64,000 nucleotides of DNA from assembly GCA_963843535.1 (NCBI GenBank), contig CAWJKU010000001.1:620001-684000 (forward strand), in the 5' to 3' direction. Below the pieces are notes generated by a model, which ran no database searches, had not been told where the DNA came from, and saw only the letters and a program-made list of their open reading frames with translations. Position numbers and translations under genes: made by a program. This document shows, piece after piece, positions 33,774-46,521 of the stretch; the stretch's first letter is position 1, and every line of letters starts with the position of its first letter. The stretch comes from CAVUNY01 sp963843535. GTDB lineage: Bacteria > Chloroflexota > Anaerolineae > Anaerolineales > Anaerolineaceae.

Positions 33774-35837
33774 TTATGCACCCGTAGATTTCAGCATTGG
33801 TGTGGTGTACTTGAAGTTGGGCCAGTGGGTATAAGGCTCATTATAGGCGTTTTCGCTGCCAGGCCAGTTGGTCCAGAAATATTGATCCCAGCCGACAAAG
33901 CCGATATAGCCATAGGTCGGGATGCCGGGCATATTTTTGACCGCTTCCTTGAGGCCATCGGTGCCCACGGCGATGACGGCTTCTTTATTGAAAGGATCAG
34001 TTTCGCGCAGCTTCTTGATGATGGCGTCCATATCAGGGCTCGACCAGCGCGAGTAAATACCCTGGGTGCGCTCTCCAACGGGTTTTTTATAGGCGGAGTT
34101 CCATCGGTCGAGTACGCGGTACAGGTCGGGTCCCGCGCCCCATGGCTCCTGCGCAGGCCAGGCGCCGCTCACATCAAAGTCGCCAGTGGCGCCCAAACCA
34201 TCTCCATTTTCCGTGGTATAGCTCGTGGCATCGATGCCGAACTTCTTCCACTGCTGCACGGCAGCCGCGGAATTGCGCGCGTCATGGTTTGAAAGCACGG
34301 TGCCGCTCATGAAGGAGATCTTCCAGGGCGTGCCATCGGGCTTGTACCACTTGATGGGTTTGCCGTCTTTGTCTTTGTCCGCCTTGAAACCGTTTTTCTC
34401 AAGCAATTTCGTGGCGATTTCGGGGGCATACTTATACCAGCCAAGTCCGAAAGCCTTATCAAGAAACGCCTGATCTTCGGGGAAGACATAGCCGCGGCTC
34501 TTGGCTAAGGCCGCAACTCGCTTCGGCGCTTCTGGATCATAGGGAGCAAAGGTCTCGCCATTGCCCACGTCGATGGTGAACTTCTTCAACCAGTCCTGCA
34601 TCGGTGCGATGTAGTCCGCAGGGTACGGTCCAAGGTGCGGGACGTGCACCGGGCTCAAGGTACCCGAGGAATTGACGGCGATGCTCGTGTACTCGACGAT
34701 ATCGATCGCCAGTATCAATGCCCAGCGGACATCCAGCTTGTCGAAAGGCGGCCGGGCAGTGTTGAAGAGGACGCCAGTGATGCAGGGGTCGTTGTTGACA
34801 ACGTAGGGGAAGGTTGGCTGGTAGGCGCGGGAGGTCTTGGACTGCGCCAGCAGCGCCTTGAGACCATCGGCGGAGAGCTCAGCCACATCTAATTGGTGAT
34901 TAATTTGCGCCAGGATTTGCGCGCCTTCATTGGCAAAGTACTGGTAGATGACATACTTGGGTTTCGGCTCGCCGTACATGATGCCGGTCGGGCTTTTGGC
35001 CCAGTCATCGCGTTTCACCCAGGCTGTCCAGGACCCTTGGGGATCGAAGCTGTGCAGCTTGTAAGGGCCGCAGCCGACATACGGATTGAAGGTGAACTGC
35101 ACCGGATCAGCTTGCTTCTCGAAGATGTGCTTGGGGAAGAACCTTACACAGCCCCAGCGGTCGAGGAAGGTGGTGTGGAAGCGGGAGTTGGCTTGCTTCA
35201 GGTCAAATTTGACCGTGTATTCATCCACAGCCGTCACTTTGTCGACGTTATCTACAAAGTAGCTGTTGGAGTTGAAGCCTTTAAACTTCATGATGGTCTC
35301 GATCGTATAGACCACGTCGGCGGAGGTGAAGGGCTGGCCATCAGACCAGGCCACGCCTTTACGCAGCGTGACCGTGAGGCTCGTGAAATCCGAGTTGTAC
35401 TTCGGGTCGGCGTCTGCAGAGCCAGGGATGATTTTGCCGGTGGCAAAGTCGACCGACCATAAGGGCTCGTCAGCCAGGTTCTGCAGGCCGCGGTCTTGCC
35501 ATTTCCAGCCCACCCATTGGTTGAAGTTATCAGGCGTGCCGACACGTCCGGTCAGGATCCTGGCGATAAACGTCTCGCGGCGAGGGAATGACCCCAACAC
35601 ATCGGCTACCGGCGCTTTTGTGGCAGCCGGGGGTGGGGTGGCAGTGACCACCTCCTTGACGACTGCGGTTTGGACCACTGGCGTTCCCTTGATCTCGACC
35701 ACACGCGTGACCTCTTTTTCGATGACCTGGGCAGTGGGGACAGCCGTGGCAGCGGGCGCGCAAGAAGCAAACAGCAGGCTGGCAATTCCGGCGCCGGACA
35801 GCTTCAAAAATTCACGTCGACTAACTGGTTTTGACAT
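33774..35837 (-). CDS. Extracellular solute-binding lipoprotein, family 5
   Basis: 687 residues with AGGAGG before the ATG. The N-terminus has a Tat-like SRREFLKLSG (residues 6-15) leading to a lipobox LLFASC (Cys26), then a Val/Thr/Pro-rich linker (about 30-80), then a family-5 binding fold (for example VTLRKGVAWSDGQPFTSADV). At nearly 690 residues it is longer than peptide-binding proteins such as DppA, as seen in Opp-type proteins known to bind cello- or other oligosaccharides. It is the first transport gene behind the LacI gene. The sugar bound is inferred to be a beta-glucoside from the GH3 gene in the operon. Confidence 0.88.
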   Translation of the reverse strand: MSKPVSRREFLKLSGAGIASLLFASCAPAATAVPTAQVIEKEVTRVVEIKGTPVVQTAVVKEVVTATPPPAATKAPVADVLGSFPRRETFIARILTGRVGTPDNFNQWVGWKWQDRGLQNLADEPLWSVDFATGKIIPGSADADPKYNSDFTSLTVTLRKGVAWSDGQPFTSADVVYTIETIMKFKGFNSNSYFVDNVDKVTAVDEYTVKFDLKQANSRFHTTFLDRWGCVRFFPKHIFEKQADPVQFTFNPYVGCGPYKLHSFDPQGSWTAWVKRDDWAKSPTGIMYGEPKPKYVIYQYFANEGAQILAQINHQLDVAELSADGLKALLAQSKTSRAYQPTFPYVVNNDPCITGVLFNTARPPFDKLDVRWALILAIDIVEYTSIAVNSSGTLSPVHVPHLGPYPADYIAPMQDWLKKFTIDVGNGETFAPYDPEAPKRVAALAKSRGYVFPEDQAFLDKAFGLGWYKYAPEIATKLLEKNGFKADKDKDGKPIKWYKPDGTPWKISFMSGTVLSNHDARNSAAAVQQWKKFGIDATSYTTENGDGLGATGDFDVSGAWPAQEPWGAGPDLYRVLDRWNSAYKKPVGERTQGIYSRWSSPDMDAIIKKLRETDPFNKEAVIAVGTDGLKEAVKNMPGIPTYGYIGFVGWDQYFWTNWPGSENAYNEPYTHWPNFKYTTPMLKSTGA

Positions 35838-35913
35838 TTCATCCTCCTGAATTGGTTGAGAAAACTTCGATAGACAAAATGGACTTGGAAATTGACAAAA
35901 CTTGGGATTAACT

Positions 35914-35927
35914 TGAGATCACTTACC
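35914..35927. promoter_or_regulatory. Possible third LacI-type operator before the binding-protein gene
   Basis: TGAGATCACTTACC matches 10 of 14 bases of the clear operator at 37075-37088. It lies between the LacI gene and the solute-binding-protein gene, where control of an internal promoter would make sense. Degenerate, so tentative. Confidence 0.3.
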
Positions 35928-35957
35928 TCCTTTACACCGCTTTCTGAATGGTATGGC

Positions 35958-37001
35958 CTAGTTCCTGCACAGCGGCCGGCATGAATCGCGGACTACGAGT
36001 TCGGTTGGCAATTCAATGCGTTTCACTTTCTTTTCAGGATCATTCAATAAATCAAGCAGTATCTGGGTAGCGACCCGGCCCATTTTCTCTAAGGGTTGGT
36101 TGACCGTGGTCAGTGCAGGATGGGTGAGAGATGCCTGGGGTATGTCGTCAAATCCGATAACCGATATATCGTCAGGAACGCGTAAACCGCGGTTGCGCAC
36201 CGCATCCATGACTCCCATCGCCATGACATCGTTGGAGGCAAAAATGGCAGTGGGGGGGGTGGGCAAATCCAAAAAGGTACAGGCCCCCGCGTATCCATCG
36301 GGCTGGTTGAATGTACCTTCAATAATAAGCTCTTTAGCCTCGAGGATATGGTGGGTGCGCAGCGCCGATCGGTAACCTTCGAGGCGGTCCACGGAACACC
36401 CCATATCCATCGATCCGGTGATAAAACCTATGCGCGTATGGCCGAGCTTTACCAGGTATTCGGTGGCGTTAAAAGCTCCCTGCCAGTTCGTCGCCCCCAC
36501 CGCCGGGCAGTCTTGATTGGAATCATGGTGATCGATCAGAACGAAAGGAAGATTGTGCTGGAGCAGGGTGTCTATGTTATCTATGGGGTTGCGAGGCAGT
36601 AAAAGCAGCAGGCCTTCAACCACTCCTTTGGCAAGATTGGCAATATAATTTGCTTCTTTGTTGGCAATCCGGTGTGTGGTATAGAGGACCAAATCCAGGT
36701 TATTCAGGCTCAACTCCGCATCGATCCCGCGCATAATTTCACCCACATAGCCTGTCCCTAAATCGGGAACCAATAAGCCGATAGTCCGCGATCGCCCACC
36801 TGCCAGAATTCTGGCCTGTTTGTTGACCACATACCCTAATTCGTCCATCGCCCTGAGAATGCGCTCTCGGGTTTCAGGTTTGACATGTGGGCTGTCGTTT
36901 ATCACCCGGGACACGGTTCCATAAGAAACGGCCGCTTTTTTGGCTACGTCAAAAATGGTGGCAGATTTTTTCCCGGACCTTAAAGCAAGTCTGGTGGCCA
37001 T
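35958..37001 (-). CDS. LacI-family transcriptional regulator of sugar uptake operon
   Basis: 347 residues from the ATG at 37001; the open frame extends to 37103 but crosses the operators and promoter. The N-terminal helix-turn-helix is ATIFDVAKKAAVSYGTVSRV (about 14-33) with the hinge helix NKQARILAGG. A periplasmic-binding-protein-like effector domain follows (GLLVPDLGTGYVGEIMRGID onward). It heads the Opp-type transporter and GH3 operon, and two LacI-type operator sites sit at its own promoter. It most likely represses the operon until the imported sugar or its breakdown product binds. The ribosome-binding site is weak. Confidence 0.9.
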   Translation of the reverse strand: MATRLALRSGKKSATIFDVAKKAAVSYGTVSRVINDSPHVKPETRERILRAMDELGYVVNKQARILAGGRSRTIGLLVPDLGTGYVGEIMRGIDAELSLNNLDLVLYTTHRIANKEANYIANLAKGVVEGLLLLLPRNPIDNIDTLLQHNLPFVLIDHHDSNQDCPAVGATNWQGAFNATEYLVKLGHTRIGFITGSMDMGCSVDRLEGYRSALRTHHILEAKELIIEGTFNQPDGYAGACTFLDLPTPPTAIFASNDVMAMGVMDAVRNRGLRVPDDISVIGFDDIPQASLTHPALTTVNQPLEKMGRVATQILLDLLNDPEKKVKRIELPTELVVRDSCRPLCRN

Positions 37002-37008
37002 AGAATTA

Positions 37009-37022
37009 GGTGATCGCTTACA
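37009..37022. promoter_or_regulatory. Second LacI-type operator
   Basis: GGTGATCGCTTACA matches 12 of 14 bases of the operator at 37075-37088. The centres are 66 bases apart, a spacing that permits looping. It lies just before the lacI-type start codon. Confidence 0.5.
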
Positions 37023-37074
37023 AAAAAAAGCGGTTATTAAGGATAATTGTGGGGGTTGTATCACACACCAATCG

Positions 37075-37088
37075 TGTGAGCGCTTACA
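37075..37088. promoter_or_regulatory. LacI-type operator
   Basis: TGTGAGCGCTTACA is a near-perfect palindrome with the central CG typical of LacI/GalR sites. It begins 5 bases downstream of the -10 box at 37094-37099 (minus strand), so a bound repressor would block the start of transcription. Confidence 0.75.
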
Positions 37089-37093
37089 TAAAT

Positions 37094-37122
37094 AGCATAG
37101 CACGGTTGAATAATGAAGTCAA
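37094..37122 (-). promoter_or_regulatory. Promoter of lacI-type/transporter operon
   Basis: Read on the minus strand, TTGACT (37122-37117) and TATGCT (37099-37094) are 17 bases apart. An operator overlaps the expected start site. Confidence 0.65.
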
Positions 37123-37182
37123 TAGGTATTTCACGGAATCAATCACGAATTTTCTTTCTTGTCCGAGAATAGTTATGCCCAT

Positions 37183-37223
37183 AAAAAAAACCAGACCGGC
37201 AGCGTGTCTGCATGCTGGTCTGG
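37183..37223 (-). terminator. Rho-independent terminator of act operon
   Basis: On the minus strand CCAGACC and GGTCTGG (37223-37191) form the base of a stem with a further GCA/TGC pairing, followed by eight T's. It starts 28 bases after the actF stop and separates the act operon from the lacI-type gene. Confidence 0.8.
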
Positions 37224-37251
37224 CTAAGGGAAGCAGGTTATATCAGTATTA

Positions 37252-38451
37252 TCAAGTAACGGCGTGTTCGTGCTCGGGTTTGGCTTCCAGGGAAGCCTGT
37301 TCGACCTCGCGCAGCGCCGGACGCTTCTTGAGCGCAAACAAAAATGCGCCAACCCACAAGCCGCCCAATCCGATCGGGAGAACGATATCCAGCCAGTGAA
37401 AATTAAACTGAGTAGGATAGAAGGCGGGCATGATCTGCCAGTAAAGATTGACCAGGTAAACCAGCACCAGCATGGCACCCAACACCGCCAGAGGACGCAT
37501 GTTGTTACGCACGCGCCGCGAGATTAGCAGCCCAAATGGCAGAGCGAACTGTAAAACAGCGACCAAAATGCCGATCGTGAGCCAGCCGCCTTCAATCCGG
37601 TTCGTGTACCACACCACTTCATGGGGAAGATTGGCAGCCCAGATAATCAACAGCTGGAAGAAAGCCAGGTATGCCCAGCCCATGACAAAGGTCAGCATTA
37701 AAGTGCCTAAGTCTTTGAAAGGCATGGGTGTAGTGCGGAGGTTCCATTTGCGCCCCAGGCCAAGGCCAGGAACCAGATTGAGAACCAGGACAGAAAAGGC
37801 GAGACTGGTCAAGAGCTGGCCGAATATGACCATCAAACCATAAATACTTGAGTCCCAAAATGGCTCAAGCGACATCATCCAATCGATGGAAGCAAAGGTC
37901 ATCGTGAGGGTGTAAATGATAAGCCCGAAAGCTCCTAACCCTTTCAGTCGTTCTTTGATCGCTATATTACCGGTTTTTGACCATTGCGCTGACTGGCGGT
38001 TGATGTAGAAAGCGAGCAGAACCCAAACAACGAAATAGATCACCGCGCGAATGATAAAGAAAGGCACATTCAGATAGAGACTCTTCTCTTGCAAGACTGC
38101 GCTGGCCTGGACGGCTTCAGGGCGCGCCCACTGAAACAAACCCGGCAGGTGCAGTAGCAGCGGTAAGAAAAGAAGCGCCATCAGCCAGAGCGTGCTTGAG
38201 GCGGCTTCGCTAATCCTGCGTACCGTTAATCCCCAACGGCTGCCGGTGAGGAAGTGGATCATCAGGAAAGCCAGAGAGCCCATGCTTAGCCCCAGCCAGA
38301 AAAGAAACGCAAACAGGTAAGCCTGGAAGAAACGATCAATGCTGCCAGTGAGGGCGCCAATCACCCCGAGCACCAATCCCGCTAGGCCAACCAGCAGTGC
38401 AATTCGCTGAAAACGATTCGCAGTAGATGTCAAATTTTGATCCGTTGTCAT
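37252..38451 (-). CDS. actF: Alternative complex III subunit ActF
   Basis: 399 residues from the ATG at 38451, two bases after the actE stop; open frame further up lies inside actE. A polytopic membrane protein with about ten hydrophobic helices, of the NrfD-related type that pairs with ActC in the complex. Recognisable pieces are ASIDWMMSLEPFWDSSIYG and FQLLIIWAANLPHE. Alternative complex III oxidises membrane quinol and passes electrons to cytochrome c or straight to an oxidase. ActF is a structural membrane subunit without a clear quinone site in known complexes. Last gene of the operon, followed by a terminator. Confidence 0.85.
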   Translation of the reverse strand: MTTDQNLTSTANRFQRIALLVGLAGLVLGVIGALTGSIDRFFQAYLFAFLFWLGLSMGSLAFLMIHFLTGSRWGLTVRRISEAASSTLWLMALLFLPLLLHLPGLFQWARPEAVQASAVLQEKSLYLNVPFFIIRAVIYFVVWVLLAFYINRQSAQWSKTGNIAIKERLKGLGAFGLIIYTLTMTFASIDWMMSLEPFWDSSIYGLMVIFGQLLTSLAFSVLVLNLVPGLGLGRKWNLRTTPMPFKDLGTLMLTFVMGWAYLAFFQLLIIWAANLPHEVVWYTNRIEGGWLTIGILVAVLQFALPFGLLISRRVRNNMRPLAVLGAMLVLVYLVNLYWQIMPAFYPTQFNFHWLDIVLPIGLGGLWVGAFLFALKKRPALREVEQASLEAKPEHEHAVT

Positions 38452-38453
38452 GG

Positions 38454-39077
38454 TTATTTCCCCAATAGCTGCAGTTCTTCTGGCGTCAGGTCTTGCGTAA
38501 GGTGGCCGTTTTTCAACTGCATGGCGCGCAGGTAAGCAATTACCGCCCAACGATCGGGGGCTTTCAACCGGTATCCATAGGAGAGCATGTTGCCCTGGCC
38601 ATTGGTGATGATGTCATAAATTTTTCCTATTGAGAAGGCCCTGGCATCGCTTGCAAGGAGATCCGGCGGTTTGGGAAACTGAAAGCCGACCACCTTACCG
38701 TCCCCATGCCCATCGACCCCATGGCAGACCACGCAGTAGATATTGAAACGATCTTGACCCCTTTTTACCAGGTCATTGGTAACAGGCACTGGAAAAGTCG
38801 TGAGCGGCTGGCCGTTCGTATCCAACCCGGTCGCAGCAGGGTCGTCAACTTTTTGGTTCGTCTGTGCAACCGTGCCAGGGACCAGATTACGCGCTGACCG
38901 CCCATCGGCAAAAAAATCATTTTGCGAGAGAGGCCGGTCGTAAGGCTGGTAGACCATATCTCCTGTGACCTGGCAGCCCATCAAGAGGAACAGCACGGTA
39001 GTGAATAGTGCCAGGCCCAGCCAGCGGCTGAATTTTGGCCAATGTTTCAAACCTGAGGAAGAAGTGCGTAAAGTCAT
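38454..39077 (-). CDS. actE: Alternative complex III cytochrome c subunit ActE
   Basis: 207 residues from the ATG at 39077; GAGG lies 9 bases upstream, and the longer open frame runs through actD. It has a lipoprotein signal ending in LFLLMGC, a linker, and a cytochrome c domain with one heme-binding motif (CVVCH) and a candidate Met ligand in GQGNMLSYG. ActE is the mono-heme lipoprotein of the complex and hands electrons onward. Four bases separate it from actD. Confidence 0.87.
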   Translation of the reverse strand: MTLRTSSSGLKHWPKFSRWLGLALFTTVLFLLMGCQVTGDMVYQPYDRPLSQNDFFADGRSARNLVPGTVAQTNQKVDDPAATGLDTNGQPLTTFPVPVTNDLVKRGQDRFNIYCVVCHGVDGHGDGKVVGFQFPKPPDLLASDARAFSIGKIYDIITNGQGNMLSYGYRLKAPDRWAVIAYLRAMQLKNGHLTQDLTPEELQLLGK

Positions 39078-39081
39078 TGCG

Positions 39082-39628
39082 TCATGCCTCGATCTCTGAG
39101 ACCAGGATCGCCCCCTGATCTTCCAAAAACTTGCGGGTAACGGCCAAGTCAAATTTTGGGTCGCGGGCTTCAATCCCCAGGTAAAAGCCGTCTTGCGAGC
39201 CGTGTTTTTGAAAATCTTCGACATTGAAAACCGGGTGGTAAGGTTGGGGAAAACGGGTGACCACAAACAGGCCGAGGACACCCCCCAGGGCAGCCAGAAG
39301 AACGGTCATTTCAAAGGTGATGGGGATATAAGCCGGCCAGCTAACCAGCGGTCTGCCGCCGATATTCAGCGGGTAATCGATGGCTGTGGAATAGACCTGC
39401 ATGAAAAAACCAAGCAAACCGCCCGTGATTCCCCCACCCAGCACGGCATAGGGCAGCTTTGGAAGATTTCATGCGCATGGCTTCGGGCAGGTCCTCTACA
39501 GGAAAGGGGGAATATGCATCGAACTCGCGGTATCCGGCTTCTGTCGTGCGGCGCGCAGCCGCCACAAGCGTTTCCGGGTTGGGAAATTTAGCAAGAAGAC
39601 CGTAATTATTTGAGGGTTTGGTATCCAC
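39082..39628 (-). CDS. actD: Alternative complex III subunit ActD (one frameshift)
   Basis: GTG start at 39628 with AAGGAAGG upstream. The N-terminal part (YGLLAKFPNPETLVAAARR) and the C-terminal part (GGGITGGLLGFFMQVYSTA) of a DUF3341/ActD protein lie in two frames. Removing one A of a three-A run (plus strand TTT at 39458-39460) restores one reading frame of 181 residues with the expected junction KSSKLPYAVLGGG. Two membrane helices span the middle. It is a membrane subunit at the periphery of the complex. The frameshift looks like a homopolymer error but could be real. Confidence 0.82.
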
Positions 39629-39639
39629 AGGCGCCTTCC

Positions 39640-41036
39640 TTATTCGGCTGGTGCTTCTTTCGCTGCCTTGATTTTATGGGTTGATCCTGATTGGCGGTGG
39701 ACCAGTTCGCGCAGTTCGAAGATCGAGATCGCCGGCAAGACCCGCACAAAGACGAAGATGAGAGTCAGGAACAGGCCAATGGTGCCTGCCAGGGTGGCAA
39801 TATCCCAGATTGTAGGGGAGTAGAGGTGCCAGGAAGATGGCAAGAAATCTTTGGAAAGGCTCTGAATGATGATGATAAAGCGTTCCAGCCACATGCCCGA
39901 CATTTACCAGGATCGCAATCACAAACAGGATCATGCCGTTGGTGCGGATCTTCTTGAACCACAGCAGCTGCGGAATGACGATGTTGCAGACAATCAGTCC
40001 CCAGTATAAAGGAGCATAGGCACCGGTCAAACGATCGATGGCATTGAAACGTAAAAATTCATCCCCACTGTACCAGGCCCAGGAAATTTTCCATCAGGTA
40101 GCCGTAAGCCACTACCAGGCCAACCGTCAACATTACCTTGGCCATATTCTCGAGATGGCGCGAGGTGATAAGTCTTCGAGATGGTAAAACTTGCGCAGGG
40201 GGATCATCAGGGTCAGCACCATGGCAAACCCCGAGAAAACTGCCCCGGCGACAAAGTAGGGCGGAAAGATGGTGCTGTGCCAGCCGGGCACCAGACCGTA
40301 CGCGAAGTCCATGCTGACGATGCTGTGGACGGAGATCACCAGCGGCGTGGCTAAGGCAGCCATGAGCAGGTAGACGGACTGGTAATGATGCCAGTGGCGG
40401 GCCGAGTTGCGCCAACCTAGTGCCAGCATCCCATAAATGCGCCTGACCCAAATGTTGGACGCCCGATCGCGCATGGTGGCCAGGTCGGGCACCAATCCCA
40501 TAAACCAGAAGAGCAGGGATACCGTGCCGTAGATCAGGATGGCGAACAAGTCCCACACCAGCGGGCTGCGGAATTGAGGCCAGAGACCCTGGGTGTTCGG
40601 GTAGGGCATCAGGTAAAAGAACAGCCACGGCCGCCCCAGGTGCAAAACGGGAAACAGCAACAGCGTTAGCGACTGCGAAGAGGGTCATGGCCTCGGCAAA
40701 ACGGTTGATCGAGGTGCGCCAATCCTGGCGGAAGAGGAGCAGGATGGCTGAAATCAGCGTTCCGGCGTGACCAATACCGATCCACCACACAAAGTTGAGG
40801 ATAGCGAAAGCCCAACCCACCGGGATATTGATGCCCCAGATGCCGACGCCATTGATAAAGAGGTAAGTAACGGCAAACAGCAAAAGCATCATCCCTGCAA
40901 ATGCGACCGCAAAGCCAATAATCCAACCACGTGGGGTTTTTCGAGGCTGAGTCAGCGGAATATCACTGATCTTTTCCGTGATGGAGGTGTAGGTGTGCCC
41001 GGGCTGTAAAACGGGGATTTCATTTGTGGTTGCCAT
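39640..41036 (-). CDS. actC: Alternative complex III quinol-binding membrane subunit ActC (four frameshifts)
   Basis: Starts at the ATG at 41036 (MATTNEIPVLQPGHTYTSI) and ends with the TAA at 39640. It is an NrfD/PsrC-like protein with about ten helices. Recognisable pieces lie in successive frames: GWAFAILNFVWWIGIGHAGT, FPVLHLGRPWLFFYLMPYPN, MAKVMLTVGLVVAYGYLMEN and GMILFVIAILVNVG joined to MWLERFIIIIQSL. Single-base changes near 40660, at 40170, 40078-40080 and 39896-39898 are needed; three of the four are in short homopolymers. The corrected length is 464 residues, normal for ActC, which carries the quinol oxidation site. Confidence 0.82.
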
Positions 41037-41044
41037 AGATATCC

Positions 41045-43993
<2,949 letters not shown>

Positions 43994-43997
43994 GTTG

Positions 43998-44669
43998 TTA
44001 CCTGTGGCAAATTGAACAATTGGTAAGTTGAACGGGCGACATGATGTTATATTCCTTCACCAGCCTGGCGCCTATAACTGCCTGGTCTTCGCTGGGGGTG
44101 TAACCCATATCGTAAATATTGGCCTGGGGGCGCAAGTATTTCGCCGGATTTTTATGGCATTCAATACAGGTGGTCATATAGAAATACTGGGCCCGAACCG
44201 CCGTCGTTCCTTGATCCATACGCCCATGACAGGTTTCACAACCCACACCTTTGCCGATATGAATCTGGTGATTGAAATAGACATAATCCGGCAGGTCATT
44301 GACCCGATTCCATTGAATAGGCGTGCCGTTGTTGTAACTGTCACGAACCGGCTGTAAATTTACAGAGGTTTTTGCGACCTGACTGTGACAGCTCATGCAG
44401 GTTTCTGCAGGCGGGATATCCGCGAAGGACGATTGGTCGACCCCGGCATGACAGTAGCGGCAGTTGAGTCCCAAAGCAGCGATATGAAAATTATGTGGGA
44501 AAGGAACCGGTTGAGGAATAGCGACGCCCACCTTGGTCAGAGCACTCGAGTGGGTGTACCATACCAGACCGCCGGTAACTACTGCCAGTAGAATCAGGAC
44601 CCCCAGGATGCTGATTCGGGAAATGGTGTTGCTGCGAGGAGGAAAAAGTTGCGGCATGCGTTTCCCCAT
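43998..44669 (-). CDS. actA: Alternative complex III pentaheme cytochrome c ActA
   Basis: 223 residues. One N-terminal membrane anchor (about 18-38) is followed by five heme-binding motifs: CRYCH, CMSCH, CETCH, CIECH and CSICH. That count is diagnostic of ActA, which takes electrons in the complex from the ActB clusters. It is the first gene of the operon; the AT-rich gap upstream must hold the promoter. A second ATG at 44657, preceded by GGGGAAA, is an equally good start. No oxidase genes follow actF in this window. Confidence 0.92.
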   Translation of the reverse strand: MGKRMPQLFPPRSNTISRISILGVLILLAVVTGGLVWYTHSSALTKVGVAIPQPVPFPHNFHIAALGLNCRYCHAGVDQSSFADIPPAETCMSCHSQVAKTSVNLQPVRDSYNNGTPIQWNRVNDLPDYVYFNHQIHIGKGVGCETCHGRMDQGTTAVRAQYFYMTTCIECHKNPAKYLRPQANIYDMGYTPSEDQAVIGARLVKEYNIMSPVQLTNCSICHR

Positions 44670-45122
44670 TTTCCAGGATACTAGATTTGATGTGTCAATC
44701 CGCTGTTCATCTGGTTACGGTTAACCATAAAAAAACAAAAACTAATACAAAGGTTAACAGCGAATACAAAAATTGTCAATAATTAAATATATTTTTTATA
44801 TTTGTAAATTCAATTTATATTCCGTCTAATATTCCCCGTTCTCTAAAAAGAATTTCTCCTGAGTATTTTGGATGAACCTTGATGCATGGTCTATAAGCGG
44901 TAAGCCCCACATTCTTATATTCATAAATCGATATACACCTCCAGATTAAAACCAAAATGATCAAATTAGATAATCACCAGCCATTCTGGCAGCAAAAATT
45001 CGGTTGATCACTCAGAAGCGTTTAATTATCGACCTATTATATAATATATGTCGGGAATATTCCAGACTATTGAGGAGATTGGGTGATTGAATTTCTGAAA
45101 AAGGGTGAAATCCTGCTGAGGC
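44670..45122. other. AT-rich gap between act operon and histidine kinase
   Basis: No gene is visible in this 453-base stretch, which is far more AT-rich than its surroundings. It must contain the act promoter on the minus strand. TTGACA occurs at 44779-44774 and 44698-44693 (minus), but neither has a convincing -10 partner. GGTTAAC occurs twice, at 44719 and 44752, 33 bases apart, and could be a regulator site. Confidence 0.4.
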
Positions 45123-46521
45123 TTATGGATGCGGGTTTGAAACGGGGTCGAAGGCGAGGATGAAGGTTGTCCCCTGGCCTTTACCGGCCGATTCGACCGT
45201 GATCGCGCCGCACTGGGGCATTGATCAATGCCTGGCAAATTGCCAGGCCAAGCCCCATTTTTCCTGAATTCGTTCCTAGCGCTTTGTCTGTCTGAAAAAA
45301 CCGGTCAAAGACAAACGGCAAATCTTCCGCATCGATCCCTGAGCCGTTGTCGATCACACGCAGCTGGATGCGATCGCCAACCGCGACATCGAGTTTTATT
45401 TCACCATTTTCTGGCGTGTAGCGCAGCGCGTTATCAACCAGGTTCTTCATCACCTGGAGCATGCGGCCTTCATCCACAAGAATGCTGTTTGGATTTTCAG
45501 GTAAGGAGAGAGTCAGTTTAACCCCCTGCCGGGCGGCAATGGGTTGGTATGAATGATAGATCCGTTCCAGGAGGATCGAGGGTTGAACTGGCTGAAGTTG
45601 TATATCCAGCCCATTGGATTCTGCCTGGGTGAGGGTGCTCATGTCGCCGACCAGGCGGCGCAAATGGCCGATTTCTGTTTTGATGATGTCAATGCGCTGA
45701 GGGGTGAGAGTCACCGCGTCTTCTTCCAGCATTTCAACGTAGCCAGAAATGACCTGCAGGGGGGTGCTCAGATCGTGGGTGATATCTGTCGTAAGACATT
45801 TGCGCCGTTGGTCAGACATGTCCAGGTCGGCGCTCATCTGGTTAAAGGTGGCGGTAAGCTGGCCGAGCTCATCCTGTGAGGTGACCGGCACCTGCTGCCG
45901 CAGGTTACCGCGCGCCAGCGCCTGGGATGCGTTGGTCAGGCGGCGGATGGGTTTGAGCAGCCCACCGGCCAGGAAAAATCCCATCGCCACCGCGACCAAT
46001 ACCCCGGCTAAGGCTGCCATACCGATCGCCAGGGTGGTTCGCTGGAGAAAGAGTTCCTCTTCAGGACTGAGCGTAAATTGATAACTGGTATCTGGCAATA
46101 TCCAGGTGACGGTTTGCCCGTTGACATCTACCGCGATAGCCTGCTGGATCCTATCTGCCGGCACCGTCTGGCCGATATCATAACCGAACGTGGGGATCAG
46201 GGCGCGGCATTGCGTATCAACCAGGCCGTGAAGGCCGCGAACATCGCGTGATTTCGTGGGTTTTGCGGGTGGATTGGGTTGGTTAGTACCTGGCTGGACC
46301 TGGTTCGCCTTGAGATACGCTTCAAAAAAAACCTGCATTGTGCCGTTGGCAGTGTAGTAATTTTGCGCACTAACTTTTAATGATTCGGTCTGCTGTTCGA
46401 CCACCAGGCTCATCAGCGACTGACCGGAAGTTAATCGGATGAGCACAGAAACGACCAGGACTGTGATCAGTGCCACGACCAGATAGGAAAGGATGAGTTT
46501 CCCCTTTAAAGACCGCCTCAT
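45123..46521 (-). CDS. Sensor histidine kinase (frameshifted near C-terminus)
   Basis: A first membrane helix (about 9-28), an extracytoplasmic sensor of about 140 residues, a second helix (about 160-182), a HAMP region, and a kinase core: DITHDLSTPLQ with the phosphorylated His near 245, N-box NLVDNALRYT, DNGSGID, FDRFFQTD and GKMGLGLAIC. The frame then shifts. Removing one base of the C run at 45215-45218 restores AITVESAGKGQGTTFIL and a stop at 45123; as written, the protein ends early at 45181. Its ATG overlaps the response-regulator remnant by 4 bases. Because that partner is broken, the kinase is probably out of work or talks to another regulator. Confidence 0.78.

Noticed and set aside
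44719..44758. GGTTAAC pair as an operator of the act operon
   Set aside because: Two 7-base matches in very AT-rich DNA are weak; kept only as a note in the gap entry.
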